Assembly: GCF_014649695.1 (NCBI RefSeq)
Contig: NZ_BMTN01000015.1
Location: 62,001-126,000, forward strand
Length of the DNA: 64,000 bases
Origin: Streptomyces kurssanovii
GTDB lineage: Bacteria; Actinomycetota; Actinomycetes; Streptomycetales; Streptomycetaceae
Reading direction: 5' to 3'
Positions 44,209-53,603 of the stretch are shown here, piece after piece. The position numbers and the translations under genes were made by a program. The number at the start of each line of letters is the position of its first letter. Position 1 is the first letter of the stretch. The notes below the pieces were generated by a model, which was given only the letters and a program-made list of their open reading frames with translations, ran no database searches and was not told the DNA's origin.

Positions 44209-45494
44209 CCGCACTGCCCACCTGGTTCGCCGCCGACAGCGTCGAGGACCTCTCCCTCGACCCGGTCGAGCAGGCCGTCCGCGACATCGCCGCGGGCCGC
44301 CCCGTCGTGGTCGTCGACGACGAGGACCGCGAGAACGAGGGCGACCTCGTCATCGCCGCCGAGAAGGCCACGCCCGAGGTCGTCGCCTTCATGATGAGCG
44401 AGTGCCGCGGCCTGATCTGCGCCCCCATGGAGGCCGACGAGCTGGAGCGGCTCGACCTGCCCCAGATGGTCGGCCACAACACCGAGTCCATGCAGACCGC
44501 CTTCACCGTCTCCGTCGACGCCGGCCCCGCCTACGGGGTGACCACCGGCATCTCCGCCGCCGACCGCGCCGTCACCCTCCAGCTGCTGGCGGGAGGCGAG
44601 GCCGGCCCCGCCGACTTCGTACGCCCGGGGCATGTCTTCCCGCTGCGCGCCAAGCCCGGCGGCGTCCTCACCCGCCCCGGCCACACCGAGGCCGCCGTGG
44701 ACCTCGCCCGGCTCGCGGGCCTGCGCCCCGCCGGCGCGATCGTCGAGATCGCCGGCGAGGACGGCGTGATGCTGCGGCTGCCCGAGCTCGTGCCGTTCGC
44801 CCGCAAGCACGGCCTGACGATCATCTCCATCGAGGACCTGATCGCCTACCGCCGCAGCGAGGAGCCCACCGTCAAGCGCGAGGCCGAGGTGCATCTGCCC
44901 ACCGCGGCCGGTGAGTTCACCGCGTACGGATACCGCTCCACCGTCGACGGCGTCGAGCATGTCGCCCTGGTGCACGGCGACATCGGCGACGGCGACGACG
45001 TCCTCGTGCGCGTCCACTCCGAATGCCTCACCGGCGACATCTTCCACTCGCTGCGCTGCGACTGCGGCCCCCAGCTCAACGCCTCCATGGAGAGCATCAC
45101 CAGGGCCGGGCGGGGTGTCGTCGTCTATCTGCGCGGGCACGAGGGCCGGGGCATCGGGCTGCTGTCCAAGCTGCGCGCGTACGAACTCCAGGAGCGGGGC
45201 AGGGACACCCTCGACGCCAACCTCGAGCTCGGCCTGCCCGCCGACGCCCGCGACTACGCGGCCGGCGCCCAGATCCTCGCCGACCTCGGCGTGCGCAGCG
45301 TAAGGCTGATGACCAACAACCCGGACAAGTCGAGCGCGCTCGTCAGGTACGGGATCACCGTCCTCGGACGCGAACCGATGCCCGTCCAGGCGGGCGAGCA
45401 CAACCTGACCTATCTGCGCACCAAGCGCGACCGGATGGGCCACGACCTGCCCTGGCTCGACGCGGCCCCCGCGACGACCTGCGGCAACCAGTAG
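44205..45494 (+). CDS. ribBA: Bifunctional DHBP synthase / GTP cyclohydrolase II
   Basis: 429 residues with both riboflavin entry enzymes. The N-terminal RibB half makes dihydroxybutanone phosphate from ribulose 5-phosphate ([13 protein letters not shown] near residue 33; [14 protein letters not shown]). The C-terminal RibA half opens GTP, with zinc ligands in [18 protein letters not shown] and the HEGRGIGL loop. All key residues are intact, so both activities are expected. ATG at 44205 overlaps the ribM stop and follows GAAGGAG. Confidence 0.96.
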   Translation: MTALPTWFAADSVEDLSLDPVEQAVRDIAAGRPVVVVDDEDRENEGDLVIAAEKATPEVVAFMMSECRGLICAPMEADELERLDLPQMVGHNTESMQTAFTVSVDAGPAYGVTTGISAADRAVTLQLLAGGEAGPADFVRPGHVFPLRAKPGGVLTRPGHTEAAVDLARLAGLRPAGAIVEIAGEDGVMLRLPELVPFARKHGLTIISIEDLIAYRRSEEPTVKREAEVHLPTAAGEFTAYGYRSTVDGVEHVALVHGDIGDGDDVLVRVHSECLTGDIFHSLRCDCGPQLNASMESITRAGRGVVVYLRGHEGRGIGLLSKLRAYELQERGRDTLDANLELGLPADARDYAAGAQILADLGVRSVRLMTNNPDKSSALVRYGITVLGREPMPVQAGEHNLTYLRTKRDRMGHDLPWLDAAPATTCGNQ

Positions 45495-45534
45495 TTACCG
45501 CTACCAGCACAGAAGAACGGCTTAAGGGAGAAAC

Positions 45535-46020
45535 ATGAGCGGCAAGGGTGCGCCCGAACTGTCCGTCCGCAACTGCGGAGACCTGCGGGTAGCGGTGATC
45601 GCTGCCCAGTGGCACGAGAAGGTCATGGACGGTCTCGTCGACGGCGCGCTGCGCGCACTGCACGAGCTGGGCATCGACGAGCCGACGCTGCTGCGCGTCC
45701 CGGGCAGCTTCGAGCTGCCCGTGGTGGCCAAGGTGCTCGCGGGCCGCGGCTACGACGCGATCGTCGCCCTCGGCGTCGTCATCCGCGGCGGCACGCCGCA
45801 CTTCGAGTACGTGTGCCAGGGCGTCACCCAGGGCCTGACCCAGGTCTCCATCGACACCGGCGTCCCCGTCGGCTTCGGCGTGCTGACCTGTGACACCGAG
45901 GAGCAGGCCCTCGACCGGGCAGGGCTCGAGGGCTCGAACGAGGACAAGGGGCACGAGGCGGTCACGGCGGCGGTCGCCACCGCGACCATCCTGCGTTCAG
46001 TATCCGAACCCTGGCGCTGA
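45535..46020 (+). CDS. ribH: 6,7-Dimethyl-8-ribityllumazine synthase
   Basis: Condenses the pyrimidine diamine and dihydroxybutanone phosphate to lumazine, the substrate of RibE. The 161-residue product has [11 protein letters not shown] and [17 protein letters not shown], the substrate-binding and catalytic His segments of the icosahedral enzyme. AAGGGAG precedes the ATG. It completes the riboflavin set; hisE follows after 33 bases. Confidence 0.96.
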   Translation: MSGKGAPELSVRNCGDLRVAVIAAQWHEKVMDGLVDGALRALHELGIDEPTLLRVPGSFELPVVAKVLAGRGYDAIVALGVVIRGGTPHFEYVCQGVTQGLTQVSIDTGVPVGFGVLTCDTEEQALDRAGLEGSNEDKGHEAVTAAVATATILRSVSEPWR

Positions 46021-46053
46021 GCAGCGGCCGCTTCCGCGTAGTCTGGGACCACC

Positions 46054-46326
46054 ATGTCCAATAAGACGTTCGAGGAGCTCTTCGCCGAGCTCCAGCAGAA
46101 GGCCGCCGAGGGCGACCCCGCCACCTCCCGCACCGCCGAGCTGGTCGGCAAGGGCGTCCATGCCATCGGCAAGAAGGTCGTCGAGGAGGCCGCCGAGGTG
46201 TGGATGGCCGCCGAGTACGAGGGCAAGGAAGCCGCCGCGGAGGAGATCTCGCAACTCCTGTACCACGTCCAGGTGATGATGGTCGCGCGCGGAATCTCCC
46301 TCGACGACGTCTACGCCCACCTCTGA
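46054..46326 (+). CDS. hisE: Phosphoribosyl-ATP pyrophosphatase
   Basis: Hydrolyses phosphoribosyl-ATP to phosphoribosyl-AMP, step two of histidine synthesis. A 90-residue all-alpha MazG-like protein with the metal motif [16 protein letters not shown] and the characteristic N-terminal [12 protein letters not shown]. It is separate from HisI here, as in other actinobacteria. hisG follows after 51 bases. Confidence 0.96.
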   Translation: MSNKTFEELFAELQQKAAEGDPATSRTAELVGKGVHAIGKKVVEEAAEVWMAAEYEGKEAAAEEISQLLYHVQVMMVARGISLDDVYAHL

Positions 46327-46377
46327 GCCAGCCCACCCCTCCGCACACACATCACGCGAACAAAGGAAGCCCGTCTC

Positions 46378-47226
46378 ATGCTGCGCATCGCCGTCCCCAA
46401 CAAGGGTTCACTGTCCGGACCTGCGTCGGCGATGCTCCATGAGGCCGGCTACCAGCAGCGCAAGGAGTCCAAGGAGCTCGTCCTCGTCGACCCCGAGAAC
46501 GAGGTCGAGTTCTTCTACCTGCGCCCGCGTGACATCGCGATCTACGTCAGCTCCGGCAAGCTCGACATCGGCATCACCGGCCGTGACCTGCTGCTCGACT
46601 CCGGCGCCGACGCCGAGGAGATCCTCCAGCTCGGCTTCGCACGTTCCACCTTCCGCTACGCCACCAAGCCGGGCACCGCGGCCGGTGTCGAGGACTTCGG
46701 CGGCATGACGATCGCCACCTCCTATGAGGGCATCGTCGCCGCGCACCTCGCGGAGAGCGGCATCGACGCCTCCGTGGTCCACCTCGACGGTGCCGTCGAG
46801 ACCGCCATCGAGCTCGGTGTCGCCCAGGTCATCGCCGATGTCGTCGAGACCGGCACCAGCCTGCGCAACGCGGGGCTCGAGGTCATCGGCAAGCCGATCA
46901 TGACCTCGGAGGCGGTCGTCATCCGCCGCACCGGCGCGGACGGCGAGGACCCGAAGGTGCAGCAGTTCCTGCGCCGCCTCCAGGGCGTCCTGGTCGCCCG
47001 CAGCTACGTGATGATGGACTACGACTGCCGGGTCGAACACCTGGAGCAGGCCGTCGCCCTGACCCCCGGCCTCGAGTCCCCGACGATCTCCCCCCTGCAC
47101 CACGAGGGCTGGGTCGCCGTGCGCTCCATGGTCGCGGCCAAGGAGGCCCAGCGGATCATGGACGACCTGTACGCGCTCGGCGCGCGGGCCATCCTCACCA
47201 CGGCCATCCACGCCTGCCGCCTCTGA
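46378..47226 (+). CDS. hisG: ATP phosphoribosyltransferase, long form
   Basis: The first, feedback-controlled step of histidine synthesis. At 282 residues it is the long form, with the C-terminal regulatory domain that binds histidine (VMMDYDCRVEHLEQAVAL onwards). The N-terminal motif LRIAVPNKGSLSG and the PRPP loop DVVETGTSLRNAG are present. AAAGGAAG precedes the ATG. No HisZ is needed with this form. The gene pair hisE-hisG follows ribH in S. coelicolor too. Confidence 0.96.
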   Translation: MLRIAVPNKGSLSGPASAMLHEAGYQQRKESKELVLVDPENEVEFFYLRPRDIAIYVSSGKLDIGITGRDLLLDSGADAEEILQLGFARSTFRYATKPGTAAGVEDFGGMTIATSYEGIVAAHLAESGIDASVVHLDGAVETAIELGVAQVIADVVETGTSLRNAGLEVIGKPIMTSEAVVIRRTGADGEDPKVQQFLRRLQGVLVARSYVMMDYDCRVEHLEQAVALTPGLESPTISPLHHEGWVAVRSMVAAKEAQRIMDDLYALGARAILTTAIHACRL

Positions 47227-47243
47227 GAGACCGACGACACACC

Positions 47244-47732
47244 ATGTCCGCATCTGCTCCGGCGCCTCGGCCGCCCGTGCTCCCGGTCACCTTCAGGCCG
47301 ACCCGTACCCGGATCGTCCTGCTGACCGTGGGCGTGGCCATGTTCGCCGCCGTCACCACCGTCACCCTGCTCCTCGACAAGCTCAGCCCGCCCGAGCAGG
47401 TCAGCTTCATCTTCACGGCCCTGCTCTTCCTCGCGGTCCTCGCCCTGCTGAGCCGGCCGAAGGTCGTCGCCGACGACGACGGGGTCACCGTCGTCAACCT
47501 CACCCGTACGCGACGGCTGGCATGGGCGGAGATCCTGCGGGTGAACCTGCGCTCCGGCGACCCCTGGGTCTTCCTCGACCTCAGCGACGGCACCAGCCTG
47601 CCGGTGCTGGGCATCCAGCCCGGTATCGCCAGGGCCCGCGCCGTCGAGGACGCCCGCGCCCTGCGAGCCCTCGCCGAGACCCATGGGACCCGGCCGGAGC
47701 AACCCGGCGGCACCCGGCCGGACCAACACTGA
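47244..47732 (+). CDS. PH-domain membrane protein
   Basis: A 162-residue protein with two hydrophobic helices (about residues 23-45 and 53-68) followed by a small beta-rich bacterial PH domain (KVVADDDGVTVVNLTRTRRL, then WAEILRVNL). Proteins of this kind follow hisG in many streptomycetes. Function unknown. It starts 17 bases after hisG and is probably the last gene of the rib-his transcript. Confidence 0.82.
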   Translation: MSASAPAPRPPVLPVTFRPTRTRIVLLTVGVAMFAAVTTVTLLLDKLSPPEQVSFIFTALLFLAVLALLSRPKVVADDDGVTVVNLTRTRRLAWAEILRVNLRSGDPWVFLDLSDGTSLPVLGIQPGIARARAVEDARALRALAETHGTRPEQPGGTRPDQH

Positions 47733-47770
47733 GGGCAGCGACCGACATTTGGGGCAGCGCCCCTGCCCTC
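47731..47770 (+). terminator. Possible terminator of the rib-his gene run
   Basis: GAGGGCAG (47731-47738) and CTGCCCTC (47763-47770) pair to an 8-bp stem that starts in the stop codon; a smaller GGGGC/GCCCC stem can form inside. No T-tract. Confidence 0.45.
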
Positions 47771-47940
47771 GACAGCCCTGGCTTGATTACTCTGGTGGCG
47801 GCGGCGCCGAGTGCGCCCCGCCCCGCATCGCACGGCCCGTCGGCCGGCGGGGCCACCCTGCGACCCGAGGAGTGACTCCCTCCAGCAATGGACGGATCGT
47901 CCGGTAGTACCTGCGCCGCCCCCTCTCAGGAGGCGGCGGC

Positions 47941-49293
47941 ATGATCGTCCCGCTTCTGCTGCTCGCCGCAGCATTCCTTCTCATCCTGGCCAACGGTTTC
48001 TTCGTGGCCGCCGAGTTCGGACTCGTCACCGTGGAACGCCCGGACGCCGAACGCGCCGCGGCCGAGGGCGACCGCCGGGCCCGGCGCGTCGTCGGCGCGC
48101 TGCGCGAGCTGTCGTTCCAGCTCTCCGGCACCCAGCTCGGCATCACCATCACCTCCCTCGTCGTCGGAATGCTCGCGCAGCCCGCGCTCGCCGGGCTGCT
48201 CGGCGGACCCCTGACCGCGACCGGGCTGCCCGAAGGCGCCGTGCCGGGTGTGGCGGTGGTCATCGGCATGCTGCTGGCCTCCGCCGTCCAGATGGTGATC
48301 GGCGAACTGGTCCCCAAGAACTGGGCGGTGTCCAGGCCGCTCCAGGTGGCGAGGTTCGTGGCAGGCCCGCAGACCGCCTTCTCGTCCGCCTTCCGCCCGG
48401 TCATCACCCTGCTGAACGCCGCCGCCAACCGTCTTGTACGGCTGGCTGGCGTGGAGCCCGCCGAGGAGCTGGCCTCCGCGCGCACCCCGGTCGAGCTGAT
48501 GTCGCTGGCCCGCCATTCGGCGCGGGCCGGCACGCTGGAGCAGGACACCGCGGACCTGTTCGTCCGTACCCTGTCGCTCGGCCACCTCACCGCGCAGCAC
48601 GTGATGACACCGCGGGTGAAGGTGAGCGCTCTCCAGTCCGACGCCACCGCGGCGGACGTCCTCAACCTCACCCGGGCCACGGGCCTTTCACGCTTCCCCG
48701 TCTACCGGGAGCGCATCGACGAGATCGTGGGCATGGTGCACCTCAAGGACGCCCTCGCCGTGCGCGCGGAGGAACGCCGACGGGTCGGCGTGGAGCGGAT
48801 CGCGGTCGTCCCGCTGATGGTGCCGGAGACCCTCCCGGTGCAGCAGCTGCTCGAACAGCTGCGTAGCGAGCAGCCCATAGCCGTCGTCGTCGACGAGTAC
48901 GGCGGCACGGCCGGTGTCGTCACCCTCGAGGACATCATCGAGGAACTGGTCGGCGAGGTCCGTGACGAGCACGACTCCGACTCGGACGCCCGTCCGGAAC
49001 TGGCGCCCGTCGCCCCGGAGGACGGACGGCCCGCATGGGAGGCCGACGGCAGCTGCCGTGTGCTGACGCTCCGGCGGATAGGCCTCGAGGTGCCGGACGG
49101 TCCGTACGAGACCCTCGCCGGTCTCGTCGCCGACCTGCTGGGACGCATCCCCGCCCCTGGCGACCGCGCCGAACTCCCCGGCTGGCGGCTGTCCGTGCGC
49201 CAGGTCGATCGCTACCGCGCGGAGCGGGTCCGCCTGGTGCGTACGGCCGACACCGTCACGCAGGCCGAGGCCATGACGGGGGCCACCCGGTGA
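47941..49293 (+). CDS. CNNM/HlyC-CorC-family CBS membrane protein, first copy
   Basis: 450 residues: an N-terminal DUF21 membrane domain with three to four helices (LILANGFFVAAEFGLVTVER at the front, NWAVSRPLQVARF later), a CBS pair (ITSLVVG region excluded; VMTPRVKVSAL to EDIIEELVGEV) and a C-terminal CorC_HlyC domain (SCRVLTLRRIGLEVPDGPYE). Members are linked to magnesium or cobalt efflux, sometimes called hemolysins for historical reasons. ATG at 47941 follows AGGAGG. The second copy starts four bases before its end. Confidence 0.9.
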   Translation: MIVPLLLLAAAFLLILANGFFVAAEFGLVTVERPDAERAAAEGDRRARRVVGALRELSFQLSGTQLGITITSLVVGMLAQPALAGLLGGPLTATGLPEGAVPGVAVVIGMLLASAVQMVIGELVPKNWAVSRPLQVARFVAGPQTAFSSAFRPVITLLNAAANRLVRLAGVEPAEELASARTPVELMSLARHSARAGTLEQDTADLFVRTLSLGHLTAQHVMTPRVKVSALQSDATAADVLNLTRATGLSRFPVYRERIDEIVGMVHLKDALAVRAEERRRVGVERIAVVPLMVPETLPVQQLLEQLRSEQPIAVVVDEYGGTAGVVTLEDIIEELVGEVRDEHDSDSDARPELAPVAPEDGRPAWEADGSCRVLTLRRIGLEVPDGPYETLAGLVADLLGRIPAPGDRAELPGWRLSVRQVDRYRAERVRLVRTADTVTQAEAMTGATR

Positions 49294-50462
49294 GCGCTCT
49301 CCAACTGCTCTTCGCCCTGCTGCTCGTCGTGGCCAACGGATTCTTCGTCGGCGCCGAGTTCGCCCTGGTGTCGGTACGCCGCAGCCAGATCGAGCCGCTC
49401 GCCGCGGCCGGCTCCTCGCGGGCCCGACGGGTCCTGCACGGCCTGGAGAACCTGCCGCAGATGATGGCCGCCGCCCAGTTCGGCATCACCGTCTGCTCCC
49501 TCACCCTCGGCGCCGTCGCGGAACCGACCGTCGCCCGTCTGCTGGAGCCCGTCTTCCACGCGGCACATGTCCCCGAGGGAATCATCCATCCGCTCGGCTA
49601 CGCGATCGCCCTGGCCGTCGTGGTGTTCCTGCACCTCGTCGTCGGCGAGATGCTGCCGAAGAACCTCGCCATGGCGGCGCCCGAGCGCACCGCCCTGTGG
49701 CTCAGCCCGGGCCTGGTCGGCTTCGCCCGGCTCTGCCGCCCCGTCACCACCGCGCTCGGCGCCTGCTCCCGGCTGGTGCTGCGGGCCTTCAAAGTCGAAC
49801 CGAAAGACGAGGTCGAGGCCGTCTTCACCAGCGTGCAGCTGGGCCGGCTCGTCGAGGACGCGGGCCACGCCGGGCTGCTGGCACCCGCGGAGCAGGAACG
49901 GCTCGAGGACGCCCTCGAGCTCGGCAGCCGCCCGATCACGGACGTGCTGATCCCGCGCCCGGCGCTGGTCACGGTCGGGCCGTCGGTCACCCCCCGGGAG
50001 CTGGAGGAGCTGACCGTACGCACCGGCTACTCGCGCTTCCCGGTCTGCGCGGACGGCGAGAGCCCTTTCATGGGATATCTGCACGTCAAGGATGTCCTCG
50101 ATCTCGAGGACGGGGAGCGTGCCGTGCCCCAGCACGTCTGGCGGCCGATGGCGACCCTGCGCGCCGAACTGCCGCTCGACGACGCGCTCACCGTGATGCG
50201 CCGTGCGGCCACCCATCTCGCGCAGGTCGCCGACGCGTCCGGACGGGTGCTGGGACTGGTAGCGATGGAGGACGTACTGGAGATGCTCGTCGGCGAGGTG
50301 CGCGACCCTTCCCACCGGGTCGCGGTGCCGGGCACCCCCCGGACCGCCTCCGCCCCGGCCGTGACCGCCGGCCCCGCGCCCGCGGTCGCGGGCGCGCGGG
50401 ACAGCGATGTGCAGGACAGCGACGCGCAGGACAGCGACGCCGGAGCGCTCGTGAACGGCTGA
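49290..50462 (+). CDS. CNNM/CorC-family CBS membrane protein, second copy
   Basis: A 390-residue paralogue of the preceding protein with the same DUF21 domain (VVANGFFVGAEFALVSVRRS; LHLVVGEMLPKNLAMAAPER) and CBS pair (DVLIPRPALVTV to LGLVAMEDVLEMLVGEV). It lacks the C-terminal CorC_HlyC domain; instead the tail is low-complexity with DSD-repeats (DSDVQDSDAQDSDAG). GTG at 49290 overlaps the first gene's stop (GTGA), so the two are translated together and may form a hetero-oligomer. Confidence 0.9.
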   Translation: MSALQLLFALLLVVANGFFVGAEFALVSVRRSQIEPLAAAGSSRARRVLHGLENLPQMMAAAQFGITVCSLTLGAVAEPTVARLLEPVFHAAHVPEGIIHPLGYAIALAVVVFLHLVVGEMLPKNLAMAAPERTALWLSPGLVGFARLCRPVTTALGACSRLVLRAFKVEPKDEVEAVFTSVQLGRLVEDAGHAGLLAPAEQERLEDALELGSRPITDVLIPRPALVTVGPSVTPRELEELTVRTGYSRFPVCADGESPFMGYLHVKDVLDLEDGERAVPQHVWRPMATLRAELPLDDALTVMRRAATHLAQVADASGRVLGLVAMEDVLEMLVGEVRDPSHRVAVPGTPRTASAPAVTAGPAPAVAGARDSDVQDSDAQDSDAGALVNG

Positions 50463-50474
50463 GCAGCGTACGGA

Positions 50475-52370
50475 TCACCCGAACGGAGGCTCCTGCGGGC
50501 CGCGGCCGGCCGGACCGCGGCCCGACAGGACCTCCCCGTACGCCTGCATCAGATCGGGCAGCCGCAGCGTCGACAGGTCCTCGCGGGTCGGCGGACCGGG
50601 ACAGCCGGACAGCCGCAGATCGCGGTAGGCACAGCTCTTCTCGTACAGGGTGCGCAGGAAGCGGCCGTTGCCCAGCTCGTCGATCCAGCCCTGGTCGACC
50701 ACATGGCCGCTGATCGAGCGGAGCTCGTCGCGCGCCTCCTCGTCCCATACGTCGCCGTTGTCGGCGGCCAGCACCCCGCCGATCGCGGTCAGTTCCAGCG
50801 GCCGGTACGACGGGAAGTCGACGCGGGTGGTGAAGCGGGACGACAGTCCGGGGTTGGCGGCGAGCAGCCGGTCCATGCCCTCCGGATAGCCGGCCAGGAT
50901 GACGACGAGGTGGTCGCGGTTGTCCTCGGCGCGCTTGAGCAGCACCTGAAGGGCCTCGTCGCCGTACGCGTCGCCCTTGCTGTAGCCGGAGTTGGACAGG
51001 CTGTACGCCTCGTCGACGAAGAGCACACCTCCCAGCGCCGAGTCGATGAGCTCGTTGGCCTTCACTGCCGTCTGGCCGAGGAACTCCCCGACTAGATCGG
51101 AGCGTTGGGCCTCCACGAGGTGATCGCCGCCCAGCAGGCCGAGGGCGTAGAAGACCCGGCCGAGAATACGGGCGACGGTCGTCTTGCCCGTCCCCGAGGG
51201 GCCGGAGAAGACGAAGTGCCGCTTCGGCGGCTGTACGGGCAGCCCCTGCACGGCCCGCAGCCGGGCCATCTCCAGCTGTGCCGACAGCGCCTTCACCTGC
51301 CGCTTCACCGGCTCGAGCCCCACCATCCGCTCCAGCTCCGCCAGCGCCTGGGCGAGCAGGTCCGGGTCGGTGGGCCCGGCCGGGAACTGCGGGGGAGAGT
51401 ACGGCGACGGCGCGGCCGACCTGCGGCGCGGGCCGTCGGCCAGCACGACCGGCGCGGGCCCCGGCACGGTGACCCCGGTGTCGCCGCCGAACCGCGACTC
51501 GGGGCCCTGGCCCGTCTCGCCCTCCGCCTGGACGTCCGCCGCGTCACCGCCGTATCCGGCCAGGGACACGGCGGCCAGGCCGACGGAGTCGTCGTACACG
51601 TCGATGCCGTCGTACTCGGCGATGGCCGCCAGGCGGGCCGCGGTGTCCATGAAGGCCGGATCGATGCGGTGCACCGCGCGGTACAGGGGCAGCGCCGCCG
51701 CGCTGCGGCCGGTGCCCTCGTGCGCCCGCGCCAGCCAGTACCGCAGTTCCTTGCGCTGCGGCTGCTCGCTGCGGCAGCGCATCAGGGCGGCGGACAGCAA
51801 CGGCTCCGCCTGCCCGTACATTTCCAGTCGCACCCGGGCCATGCCGCCGAAGAGCCCGGCCTCGATGCCCAGCAGCGGGTCGTCGACCAGCGGCTCCGTA
51901 TGGCGTACGAGCTGCTCCCAGTCCTTGACGAGATAGGCCCGGCAGGCGTGCAGGAAGCGCACCTGCGGATCGGTGTCCACCGGGGGCAGCGCGGCGAGCG
52001 CCCGGTCGAGCTCGGGCACATGGCGGCCGTCGAGCCAGTGGGAGGCGTGCGCGAGCAGGAGGTCACGTCCGCTCTCCAGCACCGGCTGCACCCACCAGCC
52101 CAGCCAGTACCAGGAGTTGAGGGTGCGGCGGTGACGTGCCCGCTGCTCGCCGAATCGGTCGCGGCCGCGGTACATGTGGATCAGCGCGGTCGAGGTGTCG
52201 ACCCGCAGCGCGTGCAGCCCGAGCCAGGCGTCGGCCATTCCGGGATCCAGCCGGACGGCCGTGCGGAACTCCTCTTCGGCCTGCGGGTACGCGCCCATGG
52301 TGCAGGCGTCCACGCCACGCACCCAGGCCAGGTCCGCCGGCGACCGTGACCCTTGCGTGCCGATGTCCAT
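50475..52370 (-). CDS. EccA-like TPR/AAA+ ATPase (CbxX/CfqX family)
   Basis: A 631-residue protein with the two-part layout of the type VII secretion chaperone EccA: an N-terminal TPR-like helical half (about residues 1-290, with RAVHRIDPAFMDTAARLAAI), a proline-rich linker, then an AAA+ domain with Walker A FSGPSGTGKTTVARILGRV near residue 405 and Walker B GVLFVDEAYSLSNSGYSKGD. No EccB, EccC, EccD, EsxA/B or mycosin gene lies in the window, so either its partners are elsewhere or it serves another process. ATG at 52370 follows a long G-rich stretch. It has a long structured leader. Confidence 0.87.
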   Translation of the reverse strand: MDIGTQGSRSPADLAWVRGVDACTMGAYPQAEEEFRTAVRLDPGMADAWLGLHALRVDTSTALIHMYRGRDRFGEQRARHRRTLNSWYWLGWWVQPVLESGRDLLLAHASHWLDGRHVPELDRALAALPPVDTDPQVRFLHACRAYLVKDWEQLVRHTEPLVDDPLLGIEAGLFGGMARVRLEMYGQAEPLLSAALMRCRSEQPQRKELRYWLARAHEGTGRSAAALPLYRAVHRIDPAFMDTAARLAAIAEYDGIDVYDDSVGLAAVSLAGYGGDAADVQAEGETGQGPESRFGGDTGVTVPGPAPVVLADGPRRRSAAPSPYSPPQFPAGPTDPDLLAQALAELERMVGLEPVKRQVKALSAQLEMARLRAVQGLPVQPPKRHFVFSGPSGTGKTTVARILGRVFYALGLLGGDHLVEAQRSDLVGEFLGQTAVKANELIDSALGGVLFVDEAYSLSNSGYSKGDAYGDEALQVLLKRAEDNRDHLVVILAGYPEGMDRLLAANPGLSSRFTTRVDFPSYRPLELTAIGGVLAADNGDVWDEEARDELRSISGHVVDQGWIDELGNGRFLRTLYEKSCAYRDLRLSGCPGPPTREDLSTLRLPDLMQAYGEVLSGRGPAGRGPQEPPFG

Positions 52371-52630
52371 AGGGTCCCCCCACTCCCCCCTACAAACCGT
52401 GCACCAGTGTTGTCGCGCCGGGCGGAGGCCCACGACCGCTGCCGGAACAGCCATGCCACCAGGGGGAGTTGGGCGCCCGCTGTGGCGTGGCAGCCGTCAA
52501 AGGCTTCCAGTCGTGCATCGTACCCGCGCACGGGGCGGCGATTAAGAGCGCCACAACGGCGCGGAGATGGTGACCCAGGGTGAGCGGCAGCGGCTCACGA
52601 GGGGTGAAAGAAGCAGGAAAGCGGGCAGAA

Positions 52631-52668
52631 CGAAGCCCCCGATCACGGGGGAACAACCGGGGGCTTCG
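52631..52668 (-). terminator. Hairpin in the leader, with a competing inner stem
   Basis: CGAAGCCCCCG (52631-52641) pairs with CGGGGGCTTCG (52658-52668), an 11-bp stem. An alternative stem CCCCCG (52636-52641) with CGGGGG (52646-52651) excludes the first. On the minus strand it is followed by TTCTGCCCGCTTT. It could end the kinase transcript, or end a short RNA from the promoter just upstream. A further 6-bp hairpin lies at 52678-52693. Confidence 0.55.
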
Positions 52669-52702
52669 CGTCTGCGACGGCTTCGGAAAGCCGCACATTG
52701 AG

Positions 52703-52732
52703 AACGTAAGACCTGTACGCCCCGTCGGTCAA
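52703..52732 (-). promoter_or_regulatory. Minus-strand promoter upstream of the EccA-like gene
   Basis: TTGACC (52732-52727), an 18-base spacer and TACGTT (52708-52703) match the housekeeping pattern. Transcription would start near 52696, 325 bases before the gene, and pass at once through the hairpins. Confidence 0.5.
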
Positions 52733-52792
52733 GCAGAGTTGAGGCACTCTTGAGACGTAATCCCGACACCTCGGAATGCCGTGGGAAGGCCA

Positions 52793-53404
52793 TTACTGCG
52801 AGTGATCGATGGGGTGCGAACCTGCAGTCCCGGCGGGCACCTGGAGCCACTCGTAGCCCGTCGGGCACTCGCGTATCAGGGCATCGGCGAACGGTGCCGA
52901 AGGATCGGACAAGAAATGGCGCATCTCCGCCGCTGTCCATCCGTCCCAGAAGCCGGAGAGCGCCGCACCGTCACGTGCTCTGCCGCGTGCCCAGGACTCC
53001 TCCGCACCCCGGTCCATCCACAGCAGCGCCGCGAGATACGGGCGCAGCGCCCGCCGCCCCGCCCCGACGCCCTCCACCAGGACCACGGGCGCGGCCGGCA
53101 GCACGCGCGGCGCCAGGAAGCGCCGGAGGTTCCAGTCGTACGGGCGATACGCCGCGTCCCGGCCGTGCGCCAAGGGCTCGATCACCTGGCTCAGCATCCG
53201 CCCCGTCCAGTCGAACAACTCCTCGTGGCTGGCCAGATCGTCGAGGTGCAGTACGGGCACATCCGCGCCGAGCGCGTCGGCCAGCCGGCCGGCGAACGTG
53301 CTCTTGCCCGAGCCCGCGTGACCGTCCACCGCGACCAGGCGCACGGGGCCGCAGGAGGGCGGCAGCGCGCGCAGCCCGGCGGCCCGGCGGTCGAGGTCGT
53401 CCAT
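52793..53404 (-). CDS. Uridine-kinase-like P-loop protein
   Basis: A 203-residue P-loop kinase with Walker A GHAGSGKSTFAGRL at residues 28-41, a substrate-binding DDL (HLDDLASHEE near residue 53) and DWNLRRFL plus VLVEGVGAGRRALRP, the pattern of the uridine/phosphoribulokinase superfamily. Streptomyces genomes carry such a protein annotated as uridine kinase family; true uridine specificity cannot be read. ATG at 53404. No obvious operon partner. Confidence 0.82.
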   Translation of the reverse strand: MDDLDRRAAGLRALPPSCGPVRLVAVDGHAGSGKSTFAGRLADALGADVPVLHLDDLASHEELFDWTGRMLSQVIEPLAHGRDAAYRPYDWNLRRFLAPRVLPAAPVVLVEGVGAGRRALRPYLAALLWMDRGAEESWARGRARDGAALSGFWDGWTAAEMRHFLSDPSAPFADALIRECPTGYEWLQVPAGTAGSHPIDHSQ

Positions 53405-53603
53405 GGGGCCACCCTAAGAGGCGGTCGTCCGGCGCGGCAGTCCGGTCCGGTACGGCGCCCCAGGTCACTTCGCTGACCCCGACGGCCGAACCGCCGGTGG
53501 ACCAGACCAATATTGCTTCCGCGACGCGAGGCGAATCCCTGGCAGAAGCGAGCCGCGAACCGAGATAGTGGCCCCACTGTCGCGCTCCTGACTTGGGGGT
53601 CCC

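Larger units (their letters stand above)
52371..52792. other. Long leader / intergenic region before the EccA-like gene
   Basis: 422 bases between two minus-strand genes. It holds a minus-strand promoter (52703-52732) and two or three hairpins just downstream of it (listed separately). No protein-coding frame looks real and no tRNA fold was seen. Confidence 0.6.

Noticed and set aside
52371-52792. tRNA or known riboswitch in the leader of the EccA-like gene
   Set aside because: No cloverleaf or T-loop sequence and no match to riboswitch cores that I know.
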